From: Paraburkholderia sejongensis
Lineage (GTDB): Bacteria > Pseudomonadota > Gammaproteobacteria > Burkholderiales > Burkholderiaceae
DNA: 64,000 nt
Reading direction: 5' to 3'
Assembly: GCF_020880815.1 (NCBI RefSeq)
Contig: NZ_JAJITD010000012.1
Coordinates: 62,001-126,000, forward strand
The translations under genes and the position numbers were made by a program. The notes beneath the pieces are model-generated. The model worked only from the letters and a program-made list of their open reading frames with translations. It had not been told where the DNA came from and made no database searches. Below are positions 53,116 to 61,010 of this stretch, in pieces (the stretch's first letter is position 1; each line of letters begins with the position of its first letter).

Positions 53116-54285
53116 ATGAGAGCCCTGTGTTGGCACGGCAAAAAAGACGTTCGCGTGGATAACGTTCCGGACCCGGTCATCGAGCATCCGCGCGATGCGA
53201 TTGTCAAGGTGTCGAGTTGCGCGATCTGCGGCTCGGACCTGCATCTGTTCGACGGTTTCATGCCGTCGATGAAATCAGGCGACATTCTCGGCCACGAATT
53301 CATGGGCGAAGTAGTTGAGGTCGGTCCCGGCAACTCGCGGCTGAAGATCGGCGACCGGGTGGTGGTGCCGTTCACGATTGCGTGCGGCGAGTGCGATCAG
53401 TGCCGGCGCGGTTTCTATTCGGTCTGCGAACGGTCCAATCGCAACAAGGAAATGGCCGACAAGGCATTCGGTCACACCACCGCGGGACTGTTCGGCTATT
53501 CGCATCTGACCGGCGGTTATCCGGGCGGGCAGGCCGAATACGTGCGGGTGCCGTTTGCGGACGTCACGCCGGTCAAGGTGCCGGACAGCCTGACTGACGA
53601 GCAGGTGCTGTTTCTCGGCGACATCCTGCCCACCGGCTGGCAGGCGGCGGTCCAATGCGAGATCGAGCCGACCGATACGGTCGTGGTGTGGGGCGCGGGG
53701 CCGGTCGGGCAGTTCGCGATTCGCAGCGCGATCGTGCTGGGCGCGAAACAGGTGGTCGTAATCGACCGCGTGCCGGAGCGCCTCGCGATGGCCGTGCAGG
53801 CCGGCGCGATTGCGATCAACTTCGACGATGAGAGCGTGCTGGAGCGGCTGAAAGAACTCACGAACGGCAAGGGGCCGGAAAAGTGCATCGACGCGGTCGG
53901 AATGGAATCGCATGCGACGCGCTCGTTCGATTCGCTCTACGACCGCGCGAAGCAGGCTGTGATGCTGGAGACGGACCGGCCGCATGTGCTGCGCGAAATG
54001 ATGTATGTGTGCAGGCCGGCCGGGGTGTTGTCGATTCCGGGCGTGTATGGCGGACTGATCGACAAGATTCCGTTCGGCGCGGCGATGAACAAGGGGCTGA
54101 CTTTCCGGATGGGGCAGACGCATGTGAATCGTTGGACCGATGATCTGTTGAAGCGGATTCAGGAAGGGCAGATCGATCCGTCGGTGGTGATCACGCATAC
54201 GGTGCCGCTGGAGAAGGGCCCGGAGATGTATCGCGTGTTCCGGGATAAGGAAGATGGGTGTGTGAAGGTGGTTTTGAAGCCGTAG
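53116..54285 (+). CDS. Zinc-dependent alcohol dehydrogenase, formaldehyde-dehydrogenase-like
   Basis: 389 residues from ATG 53116, with TTGGAG upstream. Catalytic zinc ligands are seen in SCAICGSDLHLFDG and GHEFMGEVVEVG. The structural zinc cysteines are in ACGECDQCRRGFYSVCERSN. The Rossmann motif is VWGAGPVGQFAIRSA. The length, the AGLFGYSHLTGGYPGGQAEY block and the C-terminal DGCVKVVLKP resemble glutathione-independent formaldehyde or related alcohol dehydrogenases. Its substrate is not decided. It is the last gene before toxin locus B. Confidence 0.88.
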   Translation: MRALCWHGKKDVRVDNVPDPVIEHPRDAIVKVSSCAICGSDLHLFDGFMPSMKSGDILGHEFMGEVVEVGPGNSRLKIGDRVVVPFTIACGECDQCRRGFYSVCERSNRNKEMADKAFGHTTAGLFGYSHLTGGYPGGQAEYVRVPFADVTPVKVPDSLTDEQVLFLGDILPTGWQAAVQCEIEPTDTVVVWGAGPVGQFAIRSAIVLGAKQVVVIDRVPERLAMAVQAGAIAINFDDESVLERLKELTNGKGPEKCIDAVGMESHATRSFDSLYDRAKQAVMLETDRPHVLREMMYVCRPAGVLSIPGVYGGLIDKIPFGAAMNKGLTFRMGQTHVNRWTDDLLKRIQEGQIDPSVVITHTVPLEKGPEMYRVFRDKEDGCVKVVLKP

Positions 54286-54376
54286 GCGGGGCGGTAGGGC
54301 GATGCCGTGGCCGGTGATTCATTAACCCCTGCTGCGCCGGTCACCTGTCAGTGGCGTCTTCGTCTTGATACGTGGA

Positions 54377-54667
54377 TCAATCCTTTAGAAGGCGCTGTAT
54401 CTCGTCAAGGAATGAGGTGACCGTGTAGCCCCAGGGTTCCGGGGAAAATTCTGTCAAGTAGGTCTCCTCGAACGCAAAGGCAAGATCATCTATGTGCTCC
54501 TTTCGGTAAGAATCGATTTCCAGAATCAGATTTTTAAAGCGATGAGGGGAATTTTTCTTATAGGAATCGACAATCTCTGAAACCGATCTGCCGAATAAAT
54601 CGAAGTCCTGGCCGAAATAAATGCTGAAAAATTGATCCATCTCGGGATAGTGTTTTGAAGAATTCAT
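54377..54667 (-). CDS. CdiI-like immunity protein 1, locus B
   Basis: 96 residues. It has the IYFGQDFDLFGRSVSEIVDS block, the helix NLILEIDSYRKEHIDDLAFA and the GYTVTSFLDEIQRLL end of this family. It is the most divergent of the three copies in locus B (EETYLTEFSPEPW instead of the FRRGFRPEG stretch). It lies 40 bases after the second immunity gene and is not directly next to an intact toxin. This indicates an orphan immunity gene, possibly protecting against a different toxin variant. Confidence 0.8.
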   Translation of the reverse strand: MNSSKHYPEMDQFFSIYFGQDFDLFGRSVSEIVDSYKKNSPHRFKNLILEIDSYRKEHIDDLAFAFEETYLTEFSPEPWGYTVTSFLDEIQRLLKD

Positions 54668-54707
54668 TGAATTGTGGACGATCGGTGGCGAACATACCCG
54701 GACGAGT

Positions 54708-54995
54708 TCACTCGTTCAGGCCACGTTGCACCTCGTCGAGGAAAGATGCGATTGTGTAGCCCCATCCTTCGGGACGGAACCCTCGTCTAAACGGATTGAA
54801 TGCAGCTTCCAGATCGTCCGGATGCTGCTTCCTGAACGACTCGATCTCGCGAATCGCGTCAGCATAACTGTGAGGACTATGCTTCCTGTAACACGCGACA
54901 ATCTCCGGGACAGTCTCCCCGAATAAATCGAAGTCCTGGCCGAAATAAGTGCCGAAAAGATGGTTCATTGCCGGATAGCGATCTGACGGAGTCAT
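54708..54995 (-). CDS. CdiI-like immunity protein 2, locus B
   Basis: 95 residues with GTYFGQDFDLFGETVPEIVA, REIESFRKQHPDDLEAAFNP, RRGFRPEGWGYTIASFLDEV. It starts eight bases after the stop of the toxin stump (55003), as intact pairs do, so it was the partner of that lost toxin. It is now an orphan. It is as complete as the other copies. Confidence 0.82.
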   Translation of the reverse strand: MTPSDRYPAMNHLFGTYFGQDFDLFGETVPEIVACYRKHSPHSYADAIREIESFRKQHPDDLEAAFNPFRRGFRPEGWGYTIASFLDEVQRGLNE

Positions 54996-55002
54996 TTTTC
55001 GT

Positions 55003-55146
55003 TCAATTGATGTAAGCGGTAAGGATGTAATACGGCATGCCGTTATATCGCTCGCATTTCAACACGACGGAGACTTCGTTCATTCGTGTAAGTTTACCAG
55101 TCGATCGCGTCACGCCGTAGGCGATATCACCCGACACGAGTTTCAA
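55003..55146 (-). pseudogene. C-terminal stump of an RNase A-like toxin
   Basis: Reading the minus strand to the stop at 55003 gives a stretch ending SGDIAYGVTRSTGKLTRMNE, then VSVVLKCERYNGMPYYILTA and YIN. It matches the last 45 or so residues of both intact toxins, including the terminal Thr-x-Tyr. The upstream 230 residues are gone, replaced by IS256-type sequence. It is a deleted third toxin. Confidence 0.82.
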
Positions 55147-55164
55147 CACCGCAAGCGTTTGGTA

Positions 55165-55460
55165 TCGCTAGACCTATCTGTCATTTTCTGGGAGACAGCG
55201 GACCGAGCGCCACTGTCTGAACTGCCCAACGCGCTGCGGGACAAATTGGTCAAGAGGCCGATGAGACTGGCCCGAGTGCAGAATCTGATGCTGGCGTTCA
55301 ATAAGGCGGTCGTCGAACGCGCGATAGGTGCCGAACGAACCTTCATTTGGGCTACCCGCCGGGCCAGTCCAAATCAGCCGGGCAAGCCAACGAGCGCAAC
55401 GGCGCCCGTGGCAGGACAGTCATTCCGGATGGCAGCCCCGTGTCGGCGAGGTGCCCCATG
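55165..55460 (+). pseudogene. IS256-family transposase N-terminal fragment
   Basis: The plus strand reads LPNALRDKLVKRPMRLARVQ, NLMLAFNKAVVERAIGAERT and, after a +1 frame change, HLGYPPGQSKSAGQANERNG followed by RTVIPDGSPVSARCP. This is the start of IS256-type mutator transposases (LMLAFNKAIIERAMGAEM, LGYPPGQ, ANERNGASGKTV, VIT). Only about 90 residues remain, with a frameshift. It borders the toxin stump directly and probably caused the deletion. Confidence 0.75.
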
Positions 55461-55587
55461 AACCAGTTTGCTATTCCGTTTGACGCCCGATTCACGCAAG
55501 CGCGCGGGTAACGACTACACTAAGCGCCTCAAGATGCGCCCTGAGACGAAGGGGCACCCACATCAGCCGACGCCGGCGGCGCACGGA

Positions 55588-55875
55588 TCACTCGTGCAGA
55601 AGGCGCTGAATTTCGTCGAAAAAAGAGGTGACCGTGTAGCCGTCCCCTTCGGGGCGAAACCCGCGTCGAAAATGTTCGTAAGCGATATCCAGGTCGTCGG
55701 GGTGTTCGCTCCTGAAGGACTCTAGTTCGCGGATCAGGTCTTTATAGTGGTGAGGGCTATCCTTCTTGTAACAGGCGATTATCTCAGGAACCGTTTCGCC
55801 GAACAGATCGAAGTCTTGCCCGAAATAGATGTCAAAAACATGCTCCATTTCTGGGTAGCGGTTTGAAGAAATCAT
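55588..55875 (-). CDS. CdiI-like immunity protein 3, locus B
   Basis: 95 residues from ATG 55875, eight bases after the intact toxin stop. It reads MEHVFDIYFGQDFDLFGETV, RELESFRSEHPDDLDIAYEH and FRRGFRPEGDGYTVTSFFDE. It is the cognate immunity gene of the intact locus B toxin. A longer upstream frame overlaps the toxin and is rejected. Residues shared with copy 2 suggest a recent duplication. Confidence 0.85.
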   Translation of the reverse strand: MISSNRYPEMEHVFDIYFGQDFDLFGETVPEIIACYKKDSPHHYKDLIRELESFRSEHPDDLDIAYEHFRRGFRPEGDGYTVTSFFDEIQRLLHE

Positions 55876-55883
55876 GGTTTTTC

Positions 55884-56720
55884 TCATTGCAGGAAGGCGG
55901 TCAAGATGTAATAGGGCATGCCGTTGTACGTTTCGTATTTGAGCGTTACAACCACCTCGTTCATCGGTGTAAGTTTGCCAGTTTTCCGTGTCAAGCCATA
56001 GCCGATGTCGCCGGAAACAACCTTGATTACCCGTTTCGGAGTTCTTCGATTTGCAGTTTGTGCCCACGCTTCAATTAATGCTGCGTTAGCACGCAAAGTC
56101 TCAGAGATGGCGTGCTCGGCGGCGTGAAGATTGGTAAATGACGATACGACGTCCCTCTTTGGCTCCCGCTTCAACCTCGCCCGAAGCCACGCTTCATCCT
56201 TCCCAACATGTTTTCGAAGTGTATGCCCACCGAGATTCGGCTGCGCGGCTTTCGCTTCATGCAGATGCAGGTCGATCCGGCCACGCGTAATACTGGCCGC
56301 CCGCGCAGCCTTGATAGACCCCGCAAATCCGAACGGCACCATCAGATCGAGTGAGACGGCGATATGGTTCGCCATCTCCGGCCCGGCCTTCATGGCTTGA
56401 GCCAGCTTGCTGGTGCCCTGCTGCGTGAGTGTGAAGCTGTCGTAGCCGGTCCATACCTGCCGCAAACCCGCAGCCGCGGTGTCCGATCCATGCGCGCCGA
56501 ACACGATGCAGCCGGCTTTGCTCGCCATCGTCGGGTCGGGCAACACACATAGTGCCGCCGCGCCGACCATCTCCAGAACTCCACCGACCACCTGCAAGCC
56601 GCCCCAAAGCCGGTTGGTCAGCATCTCTGTCTGACTGATCGACTGACGGGCCAACACCGCCGCCAACTGCGGCGCGCTCAGCACTATCCGCAGGCCGTCT
56701 GAATCATCTTGATAAGACAT
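55884..56720 (-). CDS. RNase A-like polymorphic toxin, locus B
   Basis: 278 residues, the same length as the locus A toxin. By eye residues 1-165 agree with it at about nine positions in ten, and the C-terminal RNase domain at about seven in ten. GGHTLRKHVG keeps both His, and the Arg of LRARL is kept. The last block is YYILTAFLQ, so the catalytic Tyr of copy A (and of the stump) is Phe here. The enzyme may be weaker or inactive. The ATG at 56720 follows AGGAGAG. No delivery genes are near. Confidence 0.83.
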   Translation of the reverse strand: MSYQDDSDGLRIVLSAPQLAAVLARQSISQTEMLTNRLWGGLQVVGGVLEMVGAAALCVLPDPTMASKAGCIVFGAHGSDTAAAGLRQVWTGYDSFTLTQQGTSKLAQAMKAGPEMANHIAVSLDLMVPFGFAGSIKAARAASITRGRIDLHLHEAKAAQPNLGGHTLRKHVGKDEAWLRARLKREPKRDVVSSFTNLHAAEHAISETLRANAALIEAWAQTANRRTPKRVIKVVSGDIGYGLTRKTGKLTPMNEVVVTLKYETYNGMPYYILTAFLQ

Positions 56721-57339
56721 CCGATTCGCTCTCCTTTTATGGCGAGCGAGAAAGCTAACAATTAGCCCGGATGTATTAAATGGGCGAAGGATGATTTTTG
56801 GATGTCACTTGTCCTAGTTTTGACTTGGGTCAACGAATCGCAGGGCGTGAAGTCCGCTTGTTTTCACGCAGTTCTGGGAATGCGACAGCGCTGGATAAGA
56901 TGCACCGCAGCCGGCAAGTTTCGTTACCTGATTTCATCGAGCGCTAGCAGTAGGCGTTGCCCCAGCCTGCTCAACCATTGTCCAACCACAGGATTTACAC
57001 AACACCTAGGGCCGGGCACGATGCATCGCGCCCGGCAAGTTTTGCCCACACCTTCTTCGGCCCCTGGCGTGCGCGGCCCACATCACAGTGCGTGGGTAGA
57101 CGACCGCCGCTAACGGGCGCCCGGCGGCCCGTCTCTTTTGCGAACCCGCCCGAGCGGCAATTGCATCCAGCGCACGCAGGCGATGCTTCGAGCCGGGCCC
57201 GAGCGCTCCCCCATGTGGGCGCGGCCCTGTCAGTTTTCCGGGGACACTCCCCCGCTCCCATGCCGCACGGCATCACGACAACCGCGCTGCGAATTCCACG
57301 CGATCGAACCGGCTCCCGGACGCTTATGGACAGCGTTCG
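56721..57339. other. Intergenic region with shared toxin upstream sequence
   Basis: About 620 bases without a credible gene. Positions about 56748-56841 repeat the upstream segment of locus A. The rest is GC-rich, with a GGGCGCCCGG-type hairpin near 57115 and a short T-run. It separates the toxin locus from the heat-shock cluster. Open frames here have poor coding character. Confidence 0.45.
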
Positions 57340-57723
57340 TCACTGGATCGGCGGCACCGCGCCAAGCTTCTCCGCGAGCATCCGTTCGTAGACGCCGAAG
57401 TGCAGATCGACCTCGTCCTGCGTCACCGGGTGGACCAGGATGTTGACCTGTTCGGGCAACAGTCCCATGACGGTGGCGATCGCGCTCTCCAATTGCGCCG
57501 CGCACGTCCGGTCCTCGGCCAACGTAGTGCCGATAGTGATGTCATAAGTCTTTTCATGGTGGAAAAAAATCTCCACGATGCGTGCGCGCGCGCTCATGTT
57601 GTTGTCGACGGCCACGCGTGTCAGCTGCGCGACCTGGTGCATCAGCTCGGTCGGAAAGCCCTTTGACGAGCGCAGCTTGATCCGGTGTTTGCCCAGGGTT
57701 ATCCAGTCTGTGTCGAATTCCAT
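57340..57723 (-). CDS. Hypothetical protein (127 aa) beside the Hsp20 cluster
   Basis: Starts at ATG 57723 with CCGGAG upstream. The sequence MEFDTDWITLGKHRIKLRSS, then GFPTELMHQVAQLTRVAVDN and RARIVEIFFHHEKTYDITIG suggests an alpha/beta protein. The VNILVHPVTQDEVDLHFGVY stretch is near the end. No domain recognised. It is divergent from the Hsp20 genes across 246 bases that contain the sigma-32 promoter, so it may be heat-controlled as well. Confidence 0.6.
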   Translation of the reverse strand: MEFDTDWITLGKHRIKLRSSKGFPTELMHQVAQLTRVAVDNNMSARARIVEIFFHHEKTYDITIGTTLAEDRTCAAQLESAIATVMGLLPEQVNILVHPVTQDEVDLHFGVYERMLAEKLGAVPPIQ

Positions 57724-57804
57724 ACTAGTCTCCGGAAGTACATCGGTGGGGCGGACGATATGGGCGACGGCGGCAGAATTCAAGGCCCCGATTTCGTCAT
57801 TCGA

Positions 57805-57837
57805 CGCCCTTGAAATTTTCGGCAGATGTCCTATTTT
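57805..57837 (+). promoter_or_regulatory. Sigma-32 (RpoH) promoter
   Basis: CGCCCTTGAA at 57805-57814, a 15-base spacer, then CCTATTT at 57830-57836 fit the RpoH consensus (CCCTTGAA, 13-15 bases, CCCCATtT) with one base missing in the -10. It lies about 130 bases before the first Hsp20 gene. Confidence 0.8.
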
Positions 57838-57969
57838 GTTTTTCGCTCAGGCAGTGGAACCGGCGGTTCGCGGTCACTGCGTTCTCAACCTTGATCGTCC
57901 GCGGCGTGGGGCCTCCGGACCAAAGCATGTATGCCGGTTATCCCCTTGCCGTCAGAGGAGAAATCGACC

Positions 57970-58410
57970 ATGAGTGACCTTTACTATGGGACCGAACTTT
58001 TCGGCGAACTCGATCGTCTGCAACGCCAGATGTCGAGTCTATTCGGCGGCTATCCTGCAAGCCTTCGTTCCAGCCGGTTCGGAACCTTCCCTCAGATCAA
58101 TATAGGCACGACCGATGACTCGATCGAGATCGTCGCGTTCGCTCCCGGGCTCGACCCGTCGAAATTTGACATCTCGATAGACAAGGGTTTGCTGACCATC
58201 GCGGGCGAGCGGACGGACAGCCAGACTCCACGTTCCGAAGAAAACCGCCGCTATGCGCAGGAGCGCTTCAGCGGTTCGTTTCGCCGTGTGGTCGAGCTGC
58301 CGCAGCAAGCCGACCCCGACAACGTTAAGGCGCGCTATGTGGACGGCTGTCTGCTGATCTCGGTCGGCAAGCACGAGGCGTCCCGGCCGCGTGCAATTAC
58401 CGTTCAATGA
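57970..58410 (+). CDS. Small heat-shock protein Hsp20, copy 1
   Basis: 146 residues from ATG 57970, with a strong GAGGAG site. The alpha-crystallin domain spans FPQINIGTTDDSIEIVAFAP to GCLLISVGKHE. The N-terminal motif LFGELDRLQRQMSSLFGG is typical of class A Hsp20 in Burkholderia. It binds unfolding proteins to hold them for DnaK/ClpB. The second Hsp20 gene follows 12 bases after the stop, so both are one transcript from the sigma-32 promoter. Confidence 0.93.
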   Translation: MSDLYYGTELFGELDRLQRQMSSLFGGYPASLRSSRFGTFPQINIGTTDDSIEIVAFAPGLDPSKFDISIDKGLLTIAGERTDSQTPRSEENRRYAQERFSGSFRRVVELPQQADPDNVKARYVDGCLLISVGKHEASRPRAITVQ

Positions 58411-58422
58411 CGAGGTGACATC

Positions 58423-58830
58423 ATGACCGACAATACGCAACTTGCTCCTCGCGAAAACGGCGCGGTGGCCCGCGCGAATACCGATGAAGCGGCCCGTCGG
58501 GTGACGCTGACACCCGCGGTCGATATCTGGGAGGACGCTCACGCGGTCACGCTGCTGGCCGATCTGCCGGGGGTGCAGAAGGACAAGCTCAACATCGCGG
58601 TGCACGACGGCAGCCTGACCATCGAGGCGGAATCGGTGGTGCCGGTGCCGCCGAACCTTGCGTTGTCACATGTGGAGTTGCGGGTGCCGCACTTCTCGCG
58701 CCGCTTCTCGATCAGCGACGATCTCGACACGTCGAAGATCGAGGCGTCGCTCAAAGATGGGGTGCTGAAGTTAAGCATCCCGCGACGCGATGAAGCCAAG
58801 CCGCGCCGCATCGAGGTGCGGGCCGGGTGA
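58423..58830 (+). CDS. Small heat-shock protein Hsp20, copy 2
   Basis: 135 residues. The alpha-crystallin core runs from TPAVDIWEDAHAVTLLADLP to DGVLKLSIPRRDEAKPRRIE. It is a class B-type partner of copy 1, with a short N-terminal arm (15-20 residues) and a C-terminal IPR motif in place of IxI/V. Class A and B Hsp20 proteins often form mixed oligomers. Same operon as copy 1. Confidence 0.92.
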   Translation: MTDNTQLAPRENGAVARANTDEAARRVTLTPAVDIWEDAHAVTLLADLPGVQKDKLNIAVHDGSLTIEAESVVPVPPNLALSHVELRVPHFSRRFSISDDLDTSKIEASLKDGVLKLSIPRRDEAKPRRIEVRAG

Positions 58831-58880
58831 ACCGGAGCGTTAGGGCGATAGCCCGGCGCGCCGGGGCGGTGTAACGCAAG

Positions 58881-58909
58881 CTGGAGTCCGGTCTTTGACT
58901 GGGCTCCAG
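58881..58909 (+). promoter_or_regulatory. Long hairpin between Hsp20 copies 2 and 3
   Basis: CTGGAGTCCGGT and ACTGGGCTCCAG pair over 12 positions (two G-U pairs) around the loop CTTTG. No T-run follows, so it is not a standard terminator. It may attenuate or process the transcript before copy 3. Confidence 0.5.
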
Positions 58910-59000
58910 CGCTCGACTGTGGTTTGCAGCCGCGCCAGGCGCCTGGCCGGGCGAACCCAGTGTGCGTGGCTGGAACGCTGCGGATAGTACGGAGGGCAAA

Positions 59001-59558
59001 ATGAATACGAACAAGTGGAATCCTTTTAAATTTCTTCGTGGTGCCGGACGGAAATTAGAGGCGGAGAGCCCGGAAGCAGCGTCGGCGAATGAACAGCGGC
59101 GCGCTGCGTGGACTGAGGTTTCGAAACTTTTCTCACGCGAACCTTTCCGGTCAGTGGAAGAATTCTTTCACGACCCGTTCGCGGGACGCGGTGCTCTGGA
59201 GCGCTGGTTCGGAGACTTCAGTTCTTCGAGGTTTCAGCCGCGAATCGACGTAGTGGACGAAGGCCCTGTGTTGCGAGTCACCGTGGAGCTGCCCGGAATC
59301 GAGCGCGAGGATATCTCCGTTGCCGCGGAGGACGGGACACTCATCTTGCGAGGCGAAAAAAAGCAGGATGTGCGCAGTGAGGAGGACGGCTGCTACCGGC
59401 TCGAACGGGCCTACGGAAGCTTCGTGCGCACGATTCCAATGCCGGACAACGTGGATCCCGAACGCACTTTGGCCAAATTCGATAACGGCATACTGACATT
59501 GACCGTTCCGAAGATCGAGCCGTCTCGCTCCGCGGGTCGAACCATCGATATCAGCTAA
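59001..59558 (+). CDS. Small heat-shock protein Hsp20, copy 3 (long N-terminal arm)
   Basis: 185 residues from ATG 59001 with GGAGGG upstream. It has an N-terminal region of about 75 residues, longer than in copies 1 and 2 (WNPFKFLRGAGRKLEAESPE, then SVEEFFHDPFAGRGALERWF). The alpha-crystallin domain follows: FQPRIDVVDEGPVLRVTVEL to DNGILTLTVPKIEP, ending in a VPKI IxI-like motif. It differs from the others enough to suggest a distinct role. It lies 170 bases after copy 2 and may have its own promoter. Confidence 0.9.
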   Translation: MNTNKWNPFKFLRGAGRKLEAESPEAASANEQRRAAWTEVSKLFSREPFRSVEEFFHDPFAGRGALERWFGDFSSSRFQPRIDVVDEGPVLRVTVELPGIEREDISVAAEDGTLILRGEKKQDVRSEEDGCYRLERAYGSFVRTIPMPDNVDPERTLAKFDNGILTLTVPKIEPSRSAGRTIDIS

Positions 59559-59596
59559 TGTAGAAAGGCGAGCCGGTGGAGAAGCGTTAGAGAGTG

Positions 59597-59672
59597 GGGC
59601 CGTTAGCTCAGCTGGTAGAGCAGCGGACTTTTAATCCGTTGGTCGCGTGTTCGAATCACGCACGGCCTACCA
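59597..59672 (+). tRNA. tRNA-Lys (anticodon TTT)
   Basis: 76 bases including CCA. The acceptor stem GGGCCGT pairs with ACGGCCT. The anticodon loop is CTTTTAA, giving TTT. The T-arm is CGCGTGTTCGAATCACGCA with TTCGAAT in the loop, and the D-arm contains AGCTCAGCTGGTAGAGC. A complete tRNA, reading AAA/AAG. Confidence 0.97.
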
Positions 59673-59972
59673 CACACACCCTCGCGAATCAGTTACTTAA
59701 TCGCCACTCTGAAGCGCGCTGCCCGTAGTGATTCGGGACCGGTTACTGCATCGATTTCCACGTAGTTTTTTACAGGTCCGCGCAGGGTGGTCACCCTGTG
59801 CGTAGCTTCCAGCCCTCCACGAGACTCACGTCCTTCCAGCCCCCCGCGATGCATAGGTGCATCGGCGTCGCGCAGCTTGTGCGCAGCCATCGATTGAAAA
59901 TGGCTTCGAACGCGAGCATCGTTCGAATGTAGGGAATCTCCGCTGAATAATGCAGAATAGCCGGATTCCAGG
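59673..59972. other. Intergenic region after tRNA-Lys
   Basis: 300 bases with no credible gene. A minus-strand frame runs through it but has no start or family resemblance. No integrase or attachment repeat was found. It contains the promoter region of the LysR gene. Confidence 0.35.
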
Positions 59973-61010
59973 ATGCGGAGATCAGTGGTGGGCATTAACT
60001 TCGACTTGAACGACTTGCAGGCGTTTCGCGCGGTAGTGGAGCTGGGGAGCTTCCGAAAGGCCGCCGACGCGGTGAGCATTTCCCAGCCAGCGTTGAGTCG
60101 TCGGATCGACAAACTGGAGGACGCGCTCGGCGTGCGTCTGTTTGAGCGCACCACCCGCAGCGTCGCGCTGACCACCGTCGGCCGCGTGTTCGCCCGCAGC
60201 GCGGAACAACTGCTCGATGATCTCGACATCGCGCTGCTCGGCATTCGCGACGTTTCATCGAGCCGCCTGGGGCATGTGACTATTGCCTGCGTTCCTTCGG
60301 TCGCCTACTACTTTCTGCCGAGCGTCATCGCCAGCTACCATCGCCGCTTTCCTCGCATCAGGGTCAAGCTGCTCGATTCGAGTGCGAACGAGGTGCTGAG
60401 CGCGGTCATCAGCGGCGAGGCTGATTTCGGCGTGAGCTTCATGGGCAGCCAGGAGTCCGAGATCGAGTTCAAAATGCTGCTGGAGGAGCGCTTTGTTGCG
60501 GCCTGCCGCCGTGATCATCCGCTCGCGCGCAAGAAGCGCGTGACCTGGAGCGAGCTTTACGAACACGAATACGTGTCGGTGGACAAGACATCCGGCAATC
60601 GTCTGTTGCTCGACCAGGCGCTCTCGAGCGTGGCGCCGAGTGTGCCCAGCGTCTGCGAGACCCGGCACGTGACGACGATGCTCGGATTGATCGAAGCGGG
60701 GCTCGGCGTCGCCGCGGTGCCGTCGATGGCCATGCCCGGCCTCGACCATCCGATCCTCACGAGCGTGCCGCTCGTCGAACCGGTGGTCAAACGGCGCGTG
60801 GGAATCGTAAGGCGGCGCGGACGGCCGCTGACGCCGGCCGCCGCGGAATTTCACCGGACGATCATCGAGACGAGGCGCGCCAACGGCGCAAGCAATGATG
60901 CCGTGGGCAACGGCGCGGCCACGGCGACCACGGCGACAACGACGGCGACGGCGACCACGACCACGACCACGACGGCAAAGTCGAAGACGAGAAGGAAGAG
61001 CGCATCGTGA
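59973..61010 (+). CDS. LysR-family regulator with Thr/Ala-rich tail
   Basis: 345 residues. The winged helix begins near residue 8 (NFDLNDLQAFRAVVELGSFR, AADAVSISQPALSRRIDKLE) and the effector-binding domain fills the rest to about 305. A tail TATTATTTATATTTTTTAKS then KTRRK follows, from a run of ACG/ACC codons. It overlaps the DctA-like gene by four bases (GTGA), so it probably controls it. Likely inducers are organic acids. The ATG at 59973 is used; MGINFDLN at residue 7 is also a good start. Confidence 0.85.
   Translation: MRRSVVGINFDLNDLQAFRAVVELGSFRKAADAVSISQPALSRRIDKLEDALGVRLFERTTRSVALTTVGRVFARSAEQLLDDLDIALLGIRDVSSSRLGHVTIACVPSVAYYFLPSVIASYHRRFPRIRVKLLDSSANEVLSAVISGEADFGVSFMGSQESEIEFKMLLEERFVAACRRDHPLARKKRVTWSELYEHEYVSVDKTSGNRLLLDQALSSVAPSVPSVCETRHVTTMLGLIEAGLGVAAVPSMAMPGLDHPILTSVPLVEPVVKRRVGIVRRRGRPLTPAAAEFHRTIIETRRANGASNDAVGNGAATATTATTTATATTTTTTTAKSKTRRKSAS

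Noticed and set aside
55143..55346. Minus-strand 67-codon frame
   Set aside because: It lies across the boundary of the toxin stump and the IS256-type fragment, antisense to the latter.
56802..57446. Several short plus-strand frames between toxin B and the Hsp20 cluster
   Set aside because: Poor codon usage, no ribosome sites, mutual overlaps and no recognisable protein family.
59597..59972. tRNA-Lys as an integration site of a genomic island
   Set aside because: No integrase gene and no repeat of the tRNA 3' end were seen in the window.
59693..59972. Minus-strand frame after the tRNA
   Set aside because: It continues into the antisense of the LysR gene and the unique part shows no family resemblance or start.
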